Shown here in pieces: positions 17,632 through 29,208 of a DNA stretch of 64,000 nt. Where the stretch lies: positions 868,001-932,000 of the forward strand of contig CP079108.1 of assembly GCA_019285715.1 (NCBI GenBank), given 5' to 3'. Both the position numbers and the translations under genes were made by a program. The first letter of the stretch is position 1; each line of letters starts with the position of its first letter. The stretch comes from Sphingosinicellaceae bacterium (GTDB lineage: Bacteria > Pseudomonadota > Alphaproteobacteria > Sphingomonadales > Sphingomonadaceae). The notes beneath the pieces were generated by a model. That model ran no database searches and was not told the DNA's origin. It worked only from the letters and a program-made list of their open reading frames with translations.

Positions 17632-20021
17632 TGCCCGACTTCCTCCTCGAGCTCCTCACCGAGGAGATCCCCGCCCGCATGCAGGCCAAGGCCGCCGAGC
17701 AGCTCGGCGTCCGCTTCGGCGACGGCATCAAGGGCAAGCTGCCCGGCGGCGACATCGAGACCTTCGTCACCCCGCGCCGCCTGATCCTGATCGCGCGCGG
17801 CCTCGGCGCGGCGGGCAACGACACCGAGGAGGAGCGCCGCGGGCCTCGTGCGGACGCACCGGCGCAGGCGCTCGAGGGCTTTCTACGCTCCACCGGCCTG
17901 ACCCGCGGCCAGCTCGAGGAGCGCGACACCCCCAAGGGCAAGTTCCTCTACGCCACCATCCGCGCCCCCGGGCGCAGCGCCGCCGCGGTCATCGCCGACC
18001 TGATCCCGCAGATCGTGCGCGACTTCGACTGGCCCAAGTCGATGCGCTGGGGTGATGCCTCCACCAGCACCGCGAGCCCGCGCTGGGTCCGCCCGCTGTC
18101 GTCGATCGTCGCGCTGCTCGACGGCGAGGTCGTGCCGTTCGCGGCCGCGGGCATCCCCAGCGGGCGCACGACGCGCGGCCACCGCTTCATGGCGCGCCAG
18201 GCGATCGAGGTCGGCAGCGCAGCAACCTACGCCGACCAGCTCCGCGCCGCGTATGTCCTGATCGACCCCGCCGAGCGCCAGCGGATCATCGTCGACGGTG
18301 CCCGCGCCGCTGCCACCGCGCGCGGCCTGACCCTGATCGAGGACGCCGGGCTGGTCGCCGAGAACGCCGGCCTGACCGAGTGGCCGGTGCCGCTGCTCGG
18401 CGACTTCGACCCCGCGTTCCTCGACGTGCCGCGCGAGGTGATCCAGCTCACCATGCGCACCAACCAGAAGTATTTCGCCTGCGTGGACGCCGCCGGAGCC
18501 CTCGCCCCGGTGTTCGTCTGCGTCGCCAACCTCGATGCGCCCGACGGCGGCGCGACCATCGTCGCGGGTAATCGCAAGGTGCTCGCGGCCCGGCTGTCGG
18601 ACGCCAAGTTCTTCTGGGACCAGGATCGGGCGACGACGCTGGAAGCGCGCCTGCCGAAGCTGGCGGACATCGTGTTCCACGAGAAGCTCGGGACCGTCGC
18701 GGACAAGGTCGAGAGGGTGGCGAAGCTGGCGCGTTGGCTGGTCGAGAGCGGGGCTGTGAAGTCGATCGCGCAGCGTGAGGCCGCTTCTTCTGCCGTCATC
18801 CCGGCGAACGCCGGGACCCAATCGGCGCCGGACCGCGATGCACTCGGAATGGGTCCCGGCGTCCGCCGGGATGACGATCTTGAGCAAGCGAGTGTCACCC
18901 GCCTCGCCGACCTCGCAGAACAGGCTGCCCGCCTGTGCAAGGCCGACCTCGTCTCCGCCACCGTCGGCGAGTTCCCGGAAGTCCAGGGCATCGCCGGCCG
19001 CTACCTCGCGCTCGCCGAGGACCTCGGCCCGCAAGTCGCCGACGCCATCCGCGACCACTACAAGCCAGTCGGGCAGGGCGACGACGTGCCGACCGCCCCG
19101 GTCAGCGTTGCGGTGGCACTAGCAGACAAAATCGACACGCTTTACGCGTTCTTCTCGATGAAAGAGTTTCCAACGGGTTCGCGGGACCCGTTTGCGCTTC
19201 GCCGCGCTGCTCTTGGCATTGGACGTCTGCTCGCCGAGAACGACATCCGGCTCGCCGTTACGGATGCGATGACGGAGGTCCTCTTGGACCCGCTGTACTC
19301 CGACACCTATGAACTGTTTGCCAAAAGCGGCGCTGAAGCACTCGCCTCGACGTTGGTTACCGATCCAAACTCACGGATCGAGTATGTCGATGGTACGCCC
19401 CATCTGCTGCTTGGCAACGAGGATATGGGACGATCCAGCGCCGCTCAGATGCAAGCAATTGCGGATCGTGACGAATATCTCGATGGCCTCTGGGACGCAC
19501 CTTCAAAGGTCGTGGAATTCCTGATCGACCGCCTCAAAGTCCAGCAGCGCGAAGCCGGCATCCGCCCCGACATCATCGACGCGGTCTTCGCCCTCGGCGG
19601 CGAGGACGACCTCGTGCGCTTGCTCGCCCGCGTCCGCGCGCTGCAGGCCTTCATCGCCACCGACGACGGCACCAATCTTCTCGCCGGCTACCGTCGCGCC
19701 GCCAACATCCTGCGCATCGAGGAGGCCAAGGGTGAGGCCTTCACCGGCGACTACGACCCGTCGCTCCTGTCCGAACCCGCCGAGCAGGCGCTCGCCGCCG
19801 CGCTCACGACCACCCTCGCCGATGCCGCCGACGCCGTGGCGCGCGAGGACTTCGAAGCTGCGATGACCGCGCTGAGCCGACTACGGCCGCCTGTCGACGC
19901 GTTCTTCGAAGCGGTCATGGTGAACGTTCCGGAACCGGAAGTGCGTTCGAACCGTCTCAATCTACTCGCCAGCTTCCGCGCTGCAGTGCACAACGTCGCG
20001 GACTTCTCGAAGATCGTCTGA
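17631..20021 (+). CDS. glyS: Glycine--tRNA ligase beta subunit, with in-frame repeat insertion
   Basis: GlyS binds and positions tRNA(Gly) for the alpha subunit. At 796 residues it is longer than the roughly 690 usual for the family. It begins [17 protein letters not shown], shows TMRTNQKYFAC and AARLSDAKFFWDQDR, and ends with the DALR-type anticodon-binding region. Two oddities explain the length. Residues about 388-415 are encoded by a palindromic repeat (18794-18876) read in frame as IPANAGTQ and GPGVRRDDD. Downstream, about 19110-19520 has lower GC and encodes an acidic stretch around VTDPNSRIEYVDGTPHLLLG that I do not associate with the core family. The frame stays open throughout, and the rest looks functional. 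Confidence 0.95.
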   Translation: MPDFLLELLTEEIPARMQAKAAEQLGVRFGDGIKGKLPGGDIETFVTPRRLILIARGLGAAGNDTEEERRGPRADAPAQALEGFLRSTGLTRGQLEERDTPKGKFLYATIRAPGRSAAAVIADLIPQIVRDFDWPKSMRWGDASTSTASPRWVRPLSSIVALLDGEVVPFAAAGIPSGRTTRGHRFMARQAIEVGSAATYADQLRAAYVLIDPAERQRIIVDGARAAATARGLTLIEDAGLVAENAGLTEWPVPLLGDFDPAFLDVPREVIQLTMRTNQKYFACVDAAGALAPVFVCVANLDAPDGGATIVAGNRKVLAARLSDAKFFWDQDRATTLEARLPKLADIVFHEKLGTVADKVERVAKLARWLVESGAVKSIAQREAASSAVIPANAGTQSAPDRDALGMGPGVRRDDDLEQASVTRLADLAEQAARLCKADLVSATVGEFPEVQGIAGRYLALAEDLGPQVADAIRDHYKPVGQGDDVPTAPVSVAVALADKIDTLYAFFSMKEFPTGSRDPFALRRAALGIGRLLAENDIRLAVTDAMTEVLLDPLYSDTYELFAKSGAEALASTLVTDPNSRIEYVDGTPHLLLGNEDMGRSSAAQMQAIADRDEYLDGLWDAPSKVVEFLIDRLKVQQREAGIRPDIIDAVFALGGEDDLVRLLARVRALQAFIATDDGTNLLAGYRRAANILRIEEAKGEAFTGDYDPSLLSEPAEQALAAALTTTLADAADAVAREDFEAAMTALSRLRPPVDAFFEAVMVNVPEPEVRSNRLNLLASFRAAVHNVADFSKIV
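18794..18876. repeat. Palindromic repeat (GTCATCCCGG family) inside glyS
   Basis: Two 30-bp arms, 18794-18823 and 18847-18876, are complementary except at two positions. They start CGTCATCCCGGCGAACGCC and have a 23-base loop. The same design (GTCATCCC, GC-rich stem, GGGACCC) occurs at 49142-49218 and 51816-51908 between genes. Here it is translated in frame within glyS, and the inserted peptide falls in a solvent-type linker before KADLVSATVGEF. Confidence 0.9.
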
Positions 20022-20034
20022 AAGTAGCCGCGCC

Positions 20035-20657
20035 ATGAGTGCCCCGATCGCCGCCGCTGCTTCAGTCCTGCCCGCCACGCCACTGGTCTGGCGGCTGACG
20101 TTGCTGATGGCCCTGGCACTGACGGCCCTCACCGCCGCCGATATCGCGACGACGCTGGTGGCGCTCAGGAACGGTGGTATCGAACTCAACAACCATGTCT
20201 CGGACGGCAAGGGCGGCCTCGACATCGGCAAATTGGTGCTGGTCAATCTGGCAGTGCTGAGCCCGCTTGTGATCGGCTATTTCATCGCCATGCGAAAAGC
20301 GCACCATGTCCCCGGTCCGGTCCTCGACCATTGGTGGCGGCACGTCTTCGACATCTTCACGGTGTCCCCGCGTAGTGATGCCGGGCGCTCGCGTGCACCG
20401 CTTCGCTTGGCGACCGCGGCGATGGTGATGATCGTGCTCAAGGCGCTGATCGTCGGCAGCAATGTCCTCGTCGCACTCCGTATCCAGAACCCGACATCGC
20501 TGATCGCCGATATGTTCTCGGCCGCCGGATTGTCCGGCCCGGGCCTGTGGAAGGCCGCTTACGCTGTCCTCATCATCCCCTGCTACATCGCCGCCGTCGG
20601 GCTGGCGGCGCTGACCCTGACCGCGGTCCAGCGCGAGCGTACTGTAAAGGCTGTTGC

Positions 20658-20661
<4 letters not shown>
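20035..20661 (+). CDS. Unrecognised four-helix membrane protein
   Basis: A 208-residue protein with about four or five membrane helices: LTLLMALALTALTAADIAT, LVLVNLAVLSPLVIGYFIA, a helix from about residue 122 starting LRLATAAMVMIVLKALI, and LWKAAYAVLIIPCYIAAVG. The first helix ends in an Asp followed by a Gly-Gly-Ile-Glu-Leu-Asn-Asn stretch, a pattern also seen in small DUF5658-like proteins, but I do not assign it. It lies 13 bases after glyS, and its TGA overlaps the ppdK ATG (ATGA), so it is translated as part of the glyS-ppdK run. Confidence 0.75.
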
Positions 20662-23318
<2,657 letters not shown>

Positions 23319-23319
23319 G

Positions 23320-23883
23320 CTAGAGCGCCCCGAACCGAGTCTCGTATTCCGTCGTCCGCCCCTCGTGGAGGAGGCGTGCCTGCTCGACCAGCCGGTCGGT
23401 GCGGATACGGCCGGCGAACGGCCCGAGCTGCGAGTCGATGACGTCGGCGTCGGCGCTCGACCAGCCCGCGACCTGGTCGATGCGGGTGACGCCGAGCTTG
23501 GCCAGGCTGGCGGCGAACTTGTCGCCGACGCCCTTCAGCTGGCGCAGGTCGCCGCCCTCGACGGGGGTATCAGGCATGGGGTCGCTCACGACGCCGTCAA
23601 CGACGCCCGGCGTGATGACGCCGCGCTTGGCCTCGACGCGCTTCAGGCGGTCGACCTCGGCAGCCAGCGGGCGCAGCCGCTCGTCGAGCGAGTCGCGCTC
23701 GAGACGAAGCGCGTTGCGGTCGGCGATCAGCGCCTCGCGCTCGCGGGCCAATATATTGACCTGCTCGTCGAGCCGGACCGCGCGGCGTGCCGTGCCCGAG
23801 CGCGCGACGAAGCCGAGCCACAGGCCGATAATCAGCGCGACGATCGCTGCGCCGATGGTGATTGGGTCGATAGTAAAGTGCAT
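23320..23883 (-). CDS. Membrane-anchored coiled-coil protein with C-terminal helix-hairpin-helix
   Basis: A 187-residue protein with three parts. Residues 8-27 form one membrane helix (TIGAAIVALIIGLWLGFVA). Residues 37-90 form a coiled coil rich in Leu, Arg and Glu. From about residue 112 comes a helix-hairpin-helix segment, LRQLKGVGDKFAASLAKLGV followed by TRIDQVAGWS, of the type appended to several alphaproteobacterial membrane and NADH dehydrogenase-like proteins. The HhH may bind nucleic acid or only serve as a protein module. The gene ends two bases from the end of ppdK and is convergent with it. Confidence 0.7.
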   Translation of the reverse strand: MHFTIDPITIGAAIVALIIGLWLGFVARSGTARRAVRLDEQVNILAREREALIADRNALRLERDSLDERLRPLAAEVDRLKRVEAKRGVITPGVVDGVVSDPMPDTPVEGGDLRQLKGVGDKFAASLAKLGVTRIDQVAGWSSADADVIDSQLGPFAGRIRTDRLVEQARLLHEGRTTEYETRFGAL

Positions 23884-23995
23884 GGGTGCTCTCCGGCAGG
23901 TCTTGCGGCACTAACGCCACTCCGCGCGAAATGACGCAAGTCCCGGCGGGCGGTTGACGCGATCATTGCCCCGCCGGGCGCGCTCCCCTATCCGC

Positions 23996-25642
23996 ATGCC
24001 GATGACCGCGCACGTCTATACAAGCGCCGAGCGCCGCCTTGCGCTGGCGGCGGTATTGATCGTGCTGCTGTTGTCGGCGCTTGACCAGACCATCGTCTCG
24101 ACCGCGATGCCGCGTATCATCGCGGAACTGGAGGGGCTCGAGCGTATCGCCTGGGTCGGCACCGCGTACCTGCTGACTTCGACCGTCACCGTGCCGATCT
24201 ACGGCAAGCTCGGCGACCTGTATGGCCGGCGGCCAATCCTGGTGTTCGGGGTCGTCGTCTTCCTGCTTGGCTCAATGTTGTGCGGACTGGCGGGCGAGTT
24301 CGGCGCATTGCCACTGGTCGGCGACGGCATGAACCAGTTGATCGTCTGCCGGGCGCTGCAGGGAATCGGTGCCGGGGCGCTGACCACCGGGGCCTTTGCC
24401 ACCGTCGCCGACATCGTGCCGCCCGCCGAGCGCGGTCGCTACACCGGGCTGTTCGGGGCGATGTTCGGGTTCGCCAGCGTCGCCGGGCCGGTCATCGGCG
24501 GCTTCCTGACCGAGCACGCGACGAGCCACGTCTTCGGGCAGGTGATCAGCGGCTGGCGCTTCGTCTTCTACGTCAACCTGCCGCTCGGCGCGCTGGCCTT
24601 GTGGGTGCTGGTCAACCACCTGCCGGTCCGCGGCGGTGCCGCACTCGCAGAGCGCCGGGTCGACTGGATTGGCAGCGGGCTGATTATCGCCGCCTTCGTG
24701 CCGCTGCTGCTGGCGCTGTCGTGGGGCGGGCACAGTGTGCCGTGGGGCAGCCCACGCATCGTCGCCAGCGTCGCGATCGGCCTCGCGGCGCTGGTCGCGC
24801 TGATCCTCGTGTCGCGGGGCAAATCCTATGCGGTCGTGCCGCTCGGGCTGTTCGCCGGCCCGGTGTTCCGGCGCGGCAACGTCGCGCTGTTCCTGATCAA
24901 CGTCGCCTTCATGGGCGTCGTGATGTTCTTCCCGCTGTACCTTCAGGTGGCGCGTGGTGCTGGCGCGACGGACAGCGGCTTCGCACTGCTACCGTTCATG
25001 GGCGGGGTGCTGTCCGGCAGCATCATCGCCGGCGGCGTTGCGCGCCGGACCCAGCAGTACAAGCCGGTGTTGATCGCTGGCGGTGTCGTCATGCTGGTCG
25101 GTGTTGTCCTGCTGATGCAGGTTGGGCCAGCGACCAGCCACGGCTTTCTGCTGTTCGGGCTGGCGGTGACCGGTCTCGGCCTCGGCCCGGCGCAGGGCAT
25201 GTTCACGCTCGCGATCCAGTCGCCGGTCGAGCACAAGGACACCGGGGTCGCAACGAGCTCGGCGCAGTTCTTCCGCCAGATCGGGTCGACCATCGGGGTC
25301 GCGGTCTTTGGCGCGCTGCTGACCAACCACCTCGCGGCGGAGCTGCCGCGGCGGGTGCCGGACCTGACGCGCGGCACTGTCGTCGATATCAGCCAGGCGC
25401 AGCGGCTGGCGATGGACCGGCCGGCGTTGCAAGCGACACTGGCGGCGCGCGGCGACTATGATCCAGCCTCGGTCGAGCGCACGTCTGCCGGCCTCAAGGA
25501 CAGTTTCTCGGCGGCGATCCTCGGGCTGTTCCCGATCAGCGCCTTGATCATGCTCGTGGGCTTCGGAGTGACGCTGTTTATGCCCGGCATCCGGCTGCGT
25601 GGGCGCGAGGACGTCGCCGCTGCGGACGCGGTCCCGGCTTGA
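23996..25642 (+). CDS. MFS multidrug transporter, DHA2 (14-helix) type
   Basis: A drug/H+ antiporter-like permease of about 548 residues with 14 predicted helices. The sequence shows LSALDQTIVSTAMPRI (DHA2 motif D1 in helix 1), GKLGDLYGRRPIL (motif A in loop 2-3), GIGAGALTTGAFATVADIVP and motif C-like GPVIGGFL in helix 5. ATG 23996 and ATG 24002 are both possible starts; neither has a clear ribosome binding site. Its TGA overlaps the TTG start of the next gene, so it heads an overlapping four-gene run of unknown common purpose. Confidence 0.9.
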   Translation: MPMTAHVYTSAERRLALAAVLIVLLLSALDQTIVSTAMPRIIAELEGLERIAWVGTAYLLTSTVTVPIYGKLGDLYGRRPILVFGVVVFLLGSMLCGLAGEFGALPLVGDGMNQLIVCRALQGIGAGALTTGAFATVADIVPPAERGRYTGLFGAMFGFASVAGPVIGGFLTEHATSHVFGQVISGWRFVFYVNLPLGALALWVLVNHLPVRGGAALAERRVDWIGSGLIIAAFVPLLLALSWGGHSVPWGSPRIVASVAIGLAALVALILVSRGKSYAVVPLGLFAGPVFRRGNVALFLINVAFMGVVMFFPLYLQVARGAGATDSGFALLPFMGGVLSGSIIAGGVARRTQQYKPVLIAGGVVMLVGVVLLMQVGPATSHGFLLFGLAVTGLGLGPAQGMFTLAIQSPVEHKDTGVATSSAQFFRQIGSTIGVAVFGALLTNHLAAELPRRVPDLTRGTVVDISQAQRLAMDRPALQATLAARGDYDPASVERTSAGLKDSFSAAILGLFPISALIMLVGFGVTLFMPGIRLRGREDVAAADAVPA

Positions 25643-26565
25643 GCGACGCGTTGGACCTGCGCCGCAGCCTGCCCGAGGGCGCGGTGGTCGAGACGCGCAC
25701 GATGGCCGACGGCTGGCTGCTGCGGACGATGTGCTGGAGTGGCGGTACCCGCGGCTCGATCCTGTTCCTCAACGGCCGTGGCGACTTCATCGAGAAGTAC
25801 GCCGAGAGCTACCATGACTGGCGGGCGCGGGGCTTCGGGCTGGCGACCTTCGACTGGCGCGGGCAGGGCGGCTCAGGGCGCGTCCTCGCCGACTCGCAGA
25901 AGGGCCACGCCGCTGACTTCGGGCCGTGGCTGAGCGACCTTGCCGAGCAGGTCGCGTGGTTCAGGGCGACCCTGCCAGCGCCGCACTTCGCCATCGCGCA
26001 CTCGATGGGCGGGCACCTGCTGCTGCGTCACCTGGAGACCAACCCGGAGAGCTTCGACCGCGCCGTGCTGCTGTCGCCGATGACCGGGCTGCGCGCACAG
26101 CCACTCGGGCCGCTGCTGGCGTGGCTGCTCGCCGGCCTGATGTGCGGGCTCGGCAGGGCGGAGCAGTATGCGCCGGGCGCGGGCCCGCTGGTGCGCGGCT
26201 TGGCAGGTTCGATACGGCAGCGACGGCTGACCAGCGACGTCGAGCGCTACGTCGACGAGGCCTGGTGGCTCGACAAGCACCCCGAGCTCGCGGTCGGCGG
26301 CGTCACCAACGGCTGGCTCCGCGCCGCCTTCCGCTCGGTCGACGCGCTGCGGGCTCCGGGGGCCTACGAGCGCGTGACGACCCCGCTGATGATCCTCGTC
26401 GCCGAGCATGAGGCGCTGGTCGACAACGCCGCGACCGTGCGGGCGGCGGCACGGATGCCCAAGGCGTGGCTGCAGACCGTGCCGGGCGCGGCTCACGAGC
26501 TAGTGCGCGAGGCCGATGCGATCCGGTTGCCGCTGCTCGACGGCATCGCGGGGTTCCTCGAATGA
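25639..26565 (+). CDS. Alpha/beta hydrolase, lysophospholipase (Hydrolase_4) type
   Basis: A 308-residue cytoplasmic hydrolase. The core shows GSILFLNGRGDFIEKY (the usual HGxGE replaced by NGRGD), FDWRGQGGSGR, the nucleophile elbow IAHSMGGHLLLRH (Ser) and late VPGAAHELVRE (catalytic His). This arrangement matches monoacylglycerol lipase and lysophospholipase L2-like proteins. The start is TTG overlapping the stop of the MFS gene, and the ATG of the next gene overlaps its own stop. Substrate unknown. Confidence 0.88.
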   Translation: MSDALDLRRSLPEGAVVETRTMADGWLLRTMCWSGGTRGSILFLNGRGDFIEKYAESYHDWRARGFGLATFDWRGQGGSGRVLADSQKGHAADFGPWLSDLAEQVAWFRATLPAPHFAIAHSMGGHLLLRHLETNPESFDRAVLLSPMTGLRAQPLGPLLAWLLAGLMCGLGRAEQYAPGAGPLVRGLAGSIRQRRLTSDVERYVDEAWWLDKHPELAVGGVTNGWLRAAFRSVDALRAPGAYERVTTPLMILVAEHEALVDNAATVRAAARMPKAWLQTVPGAAHELVREADAIRLPLLDGIAGFLE

Positions 26566-27665
26566 AGGTCGTTCCCAAGGTCGTCATCGTCGGGGCCGGC
26601 ATGGCGGGGGCGAGCCTCGCCTACTTCCTCGGGCAGGACGCGGACGTCGTGCTGCTCGAGGCCGAGGACACGCCGGGCTACCACACCACCGGGCGCTCTG
26701 CGGCGTTTTGGGTGCCGAGCTACGGCGGCCCGACGGTGCTGCCGCTGACCGCAGCGTCGCGCGACTTCTTCGTCGACCCGCCCGAGGGCTTTGCCCGGCC
26801 GTTGCTGAGGCCGCGCCCGGGCCTCCATCTTGCGCCACCGGGCGATGAGACCGGACTCGCGGCGCAAGCGGCAGAGCTGGTCGCAGTGGGCATCGTGCCC
26901 GAGCTGCTCGACCCGGCGGCGCTGGCGGCGCGCTTCCCGATGCTGCGGCCCGAATGGGCGCGTGCGGGCATGCTCGAGGCCGACTGCTGGGACATCGATG
27001 TCGCCTCGCTGCATGCCGGCTTCCTCTCGGGGGCACGGCGGGCAGGCACCCGGCTGGTGACCAGCGCACGGGTCGAGGGCCTGCGCCGTGACGGTGGCGG
27101 TTGGCACGTCACGACCACCGCGGGTGACTTCGAGGCCGACGTGGTCGTCGACGCGGCGGGCGCCTGGGCGGACGGGCTCGCCGAACTGGCCGGAGCCGCT
27201 CCGCTCGGCCTTATCCCACTCCGCCGCACGATCGTCGTGCTCGCCGTCGACCCGGTTCCCGACCCAGAGCTGCCGGTGACCTTCGACGGTGCGGGCAGCT
27301 TCTATTTCAAGCCCGATGCGGGCCGCATGTGGGTCAGCCCGCACGACGAAACCCCCGACGTGGCCCGCGATGCGGCCGCCGAAGAGCTCGACATCGCCGT
27401 CGCCGTCGACCGCTTCCAGTCCGCCACCCGCTACCGCGTCGAGCGGGTCGAACGCCACTGGGCGGGCCTGCGCACCTTCGCTCCCGACCGCGCGCCGGTA
27501 TTCGGCTTCGACGCCCACGTGCCGGGCCTGTTCTGGTGCGCCGGGCAGGGCGGCATCGGCATCCAGACCGCCCCCGCCGCGGGTCGGCTGTGCGCCGACC
27601 TGCTGCTCGGGCGGGAGCCCGAGGTCGACCCCGTGCCGTTCTTGCCCGAACGCTTCAAAGCCTGA
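26562..27665 (+). CDS. FAD-dependent oxidoreductase (DAO family)
   Basis: A 367-residue flavoprotein with an N-terminal Rossmann motif VVIVGAGMAGASLAYFLG (about residues 7-24), the acidic end of the second strand (LLEAEDTPGYHTTGRSA) and a C-terminal FAD-contact block CAGQGGIGIQTAPAAGRL. The family (D-amino acid and sarcosine/glycine oxidase-like) oxidises amines or amino acids. No covalent flavin Cys motif is evident. The ATG at 26562 overlaps the upstream stop. Followed ten bases later by an FAH-family enzyme, which suggests a small catabolic unit for an unknown compound. Confidence 0.88.
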   Translation: MKVVPKVVIVGAGMAGASLAYFLGQDADVVLLEAEDTPGYHTTGRSAAFWVPSYGGPTVLPLTAASRDFFVDPPEGFARPLLRPRPGLHLAPPGDETGLAAQAAELVAVGIVPELLDPAALAARFPMLRPEWARAGMLEADCWDIDVASLHAGFLSGARRAGTRLVTSARVEGLRRDGGGWHVTTTAGDFEADVVVDAAGAWADGLAELAGAAPLGLIPLRRTIVVLAVDPVPDPELPVTFDGAGSFYFKPDAGRMWVSPHDETPDVARDAAAEELDIAVAVDRFQSATRYRVERVERHWAGLRTFAPDRAPVFGFDAHVPGLFWCAGQGGIGIQTAPAAGRLCADLLLGREPEVDPVPFLPERFKA

Positions 27666-27675
27666 GGAACGCCGC

Positions 27676-28350
27676 ATGAACCTCCCTATCGTCGCCGCCC
27701 CGACCATCGCCATCGCCGGCAGCACCGAGCGCTTCCCGGTCCGGCGGATCTTCTGCGTCGGCCAAAACTACGCCGACCACACCCGCGAGATGGGGGGCGA
27801 TCCCGACCGGCAGCAGCCGTTCTTCTTCAGTAAGCCTGCCGATGCCGTCGTCGCCAGTGGCAGCGAGTTGCCGTTCCCGTCGCACACCACCGACCTTCAC
27901 CATGAGGTCGAGCTGGTGATCGCTATTGGCGGTGGGGGCAGCAACATCGGGGCGGGCGATGCGCTCGGCTTGGTCTACGGCCACGCCGTCGGTCTCGACC
28001 TGACCCGCCGCGACCTGCAGGTGGAGGCGAAGCAGGCCGGGCGGCCGTGGGACATGGCGAAGGGCTTCGACAACTCCGCACCGGTCGGACCGCTGCGGCT
28101 CGGCGCACCGCCGGTATCGGGAGCGATCGCGCTGACCGTCGACGGGGCCGTGCGCCAGTCGGGCGATCTGTCGATGATGATCTGGAACGTCGCCGAGGTC
28201 ATCGCGGCGCTGTCGACCTATGTCGTGCTCGCGCCGGGCGACCTGATCTTTACCGGCACGCCGGCGGGGGTCGGCCCGATCGAACGGGGGCAGACGGTCC
28301 GCGGTACGCTGGTCGGGGTCGACCCGATTGAGGTGAGATTCGCGGCGTAA
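27676..28350 (+). CDS. Fumarylacetoacetate hydrolase family protein
   Basis: A 224-residue single-domain FAH-type enzyme. FCVGQNYADHTREMG opens the fold. The metal-binding acidic residues are in LHHEVELVIAIG (two Glu), and a further Asp lies in GHAVGLDLTRRD. KGFDNSAPVGP and PGDLIFTGTPAGVGP are the conserved substrate-pocket blocks. Such short members act as acylpyruvate hydrolases or oxaloacetate decarboxylases rather than in tyrosine breakdown. It is the last gene of the MFS, hydrolase and oxidoreductase run; a hairpin-rich repeat region follows it. Confidence 0.9.
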   Translation: MNLPIVAAPTIAIAGSTERFPVRRIFCVGQNYADHTREMGGDPDRQQPFFFSKPADAVVASGSELPFPSHTTDLHHEVELVIAIGGGGSNIGAGDALGLVYGHAVGLDLTRRDLQVEAKQAGRPWDMAKGFDNSAPVGPLRLGAPPVSGAIALTVDGAVRQSGDLSMMIWNVAEVIAALSTYVVLAPGDLIFTGTPAGVGPIERGQTVRGTLVGVDPIEVRFAA

Positions 28351-28367
28351 GGCCAGCAGACTTTCTT

Positions 28368-28485
28368 CTTCGCGCCTTACCCGCCTGCTTCGCGAACTTC
28401 GCGTGAGATTCTGGAGTTCCCATTGCGCGGCGGGGCTTTACAGGTTTCACGCAACGCTCGCGAAGGAGGCAGGCAAGGCGCGAAG
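28368..28485. repeat. Imperfect inverted repeat of CTTCGCG type
   Basis: The arms 28368-28406 (CTTCGCGCCTTACCCGCC onward) and 28446-28485 (ending AGGCAAGGCGCGAAG) are complementary along about 39 bases with several mismatches, around a 39-base loop. This fills part of the 405-bp gene-free stretch 28351-28755. It lies 18 bases after the FAH gene, so it may serve as its terminator, and it sits immediately before dispersed-repeat copy B. Similar CTTCGCGTGA sequence lies in the same relative place beside copy A. Confidence 0.6.
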
Positions 28486-28533
28486 GTGCTTGAACCGGGG
28501 CCGCGTCGCTCTACGGAGCGCATCGCCGGGCTG

Positions 28534-28724
28534 TCGAATATGAACGAGAGTTGTCAGAGTTTGTACCCTCGCGACGTTTGCGATTTCGCCAACCGAGCAT
28601 CTCTCTCCCGCCAATCCCAGCAATTCTAGGCTGTCTATCCCGGCGCACCAGCGATGAGAAAGATCAGGCGCCAGCGAGTCCGCCGCGATCCAATTGTACC
28701 GGACCGGTGATCTGTAGGACAGCG
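28534..28724 (+). repeat. Dispersed ~180-bp repeat, copy B
   Basis: Bases 28534-28561 are identical, over 28 bases, to the reverse complement of 1423-1450. The distal end 28694-28724 (ATTGTACCGGA, GGTGA, CTGTAGGACAGCG) matches the reverse complement of 1274-1304 with few changes. CTGTAGGACAG itself is a near palindrome (CTGT-N3-ACAG). The middle of about 130 bases shares only short words. The orientation is opposite to copy A. Confidence 0.7.
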
Positions 28725-28755
28725 GCAATCGCGGCGGGGCTTGGAGTCGCCGGTG

Positions 28756-29208
28756 TCACATCCGTCCGCGCGCCTTGTCGATTGCGGCGTTCGCCAGTGC
28801 GTCGGCGCGCTCGTTGTCGGGATCGCCGGCGTGGCCCTTGACCCACTTCCACGTCACTTGGTGGCGGGCAGTGGCGGCAATAAGCTCCTGCCACAGCTCG
28901 ACATTCTTGACCGGCTTGCCGTCGGCTGTCCGCCAGCCCTTGCGCTGCCAGCCGTGGACCCACTTCATGATGCCGTCGCGGACGTAGTTGCTGTCGGTGG
29001 TCAGCGTCACCTTCGCCGGACGCGTCAGTGCCTCCAGCGCCTTGATCGCGGCGGTCAGCTCCATGCGGTTGTTGGTGGTGTGGGCTTCGTGGCCCATCAA
29101 CTCCTTCTCGGTCGCGCCCATGCGCAGCACCGCGCCCCAGCCGCCGATGCCCGGGTTGCCCTTGCAGGCGCCGTCGGTAAAGATGATGACGTCGGGTAGC
29201 TCAGCCAC
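28756..29208 (-). CDS. rnhA: Ribonuclease HI
   Basis: Cleaves the RNA strand of RNA-DNA hybrids. The 150-residue protein has all four acidic catalytic residues of the family: Asp12 ([11 protein letters not shown]), Glu50 (NNRMEL), Asp72 (TTDSNYV) and the Asp near residue 136 in DNERADALA. The basic handle [16 protein letters not shown] is present. GTG at 29208 is preferred to an upstream ATG because the family begins a few residues before the first strand; the longer version would overlap thrB by 59 bases instead of 8. The overlap with thrB shows coupled expression. Confidence 0.95.
   Translation of the reverse strand: MAELPDVIIFTDGACKGNPGIGGWGAVLRMGATEKELMGHEAHTTNNRMELTAAIKALEALTRPAKVTLTTDSNYVRDGIMKWVHGWQRKGWRTADGKPVKNVELWQELIAATARHQVTWKWVKGHAGDPDNERADALANAAIDKARGRM

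Noticed and set aside
28423-28841. Small open frames across repeat copy B
   Set aside because: They follow the inverted repeats and have biased composition; the sequence conservation with copy A is in DNA, not in any reading frame.
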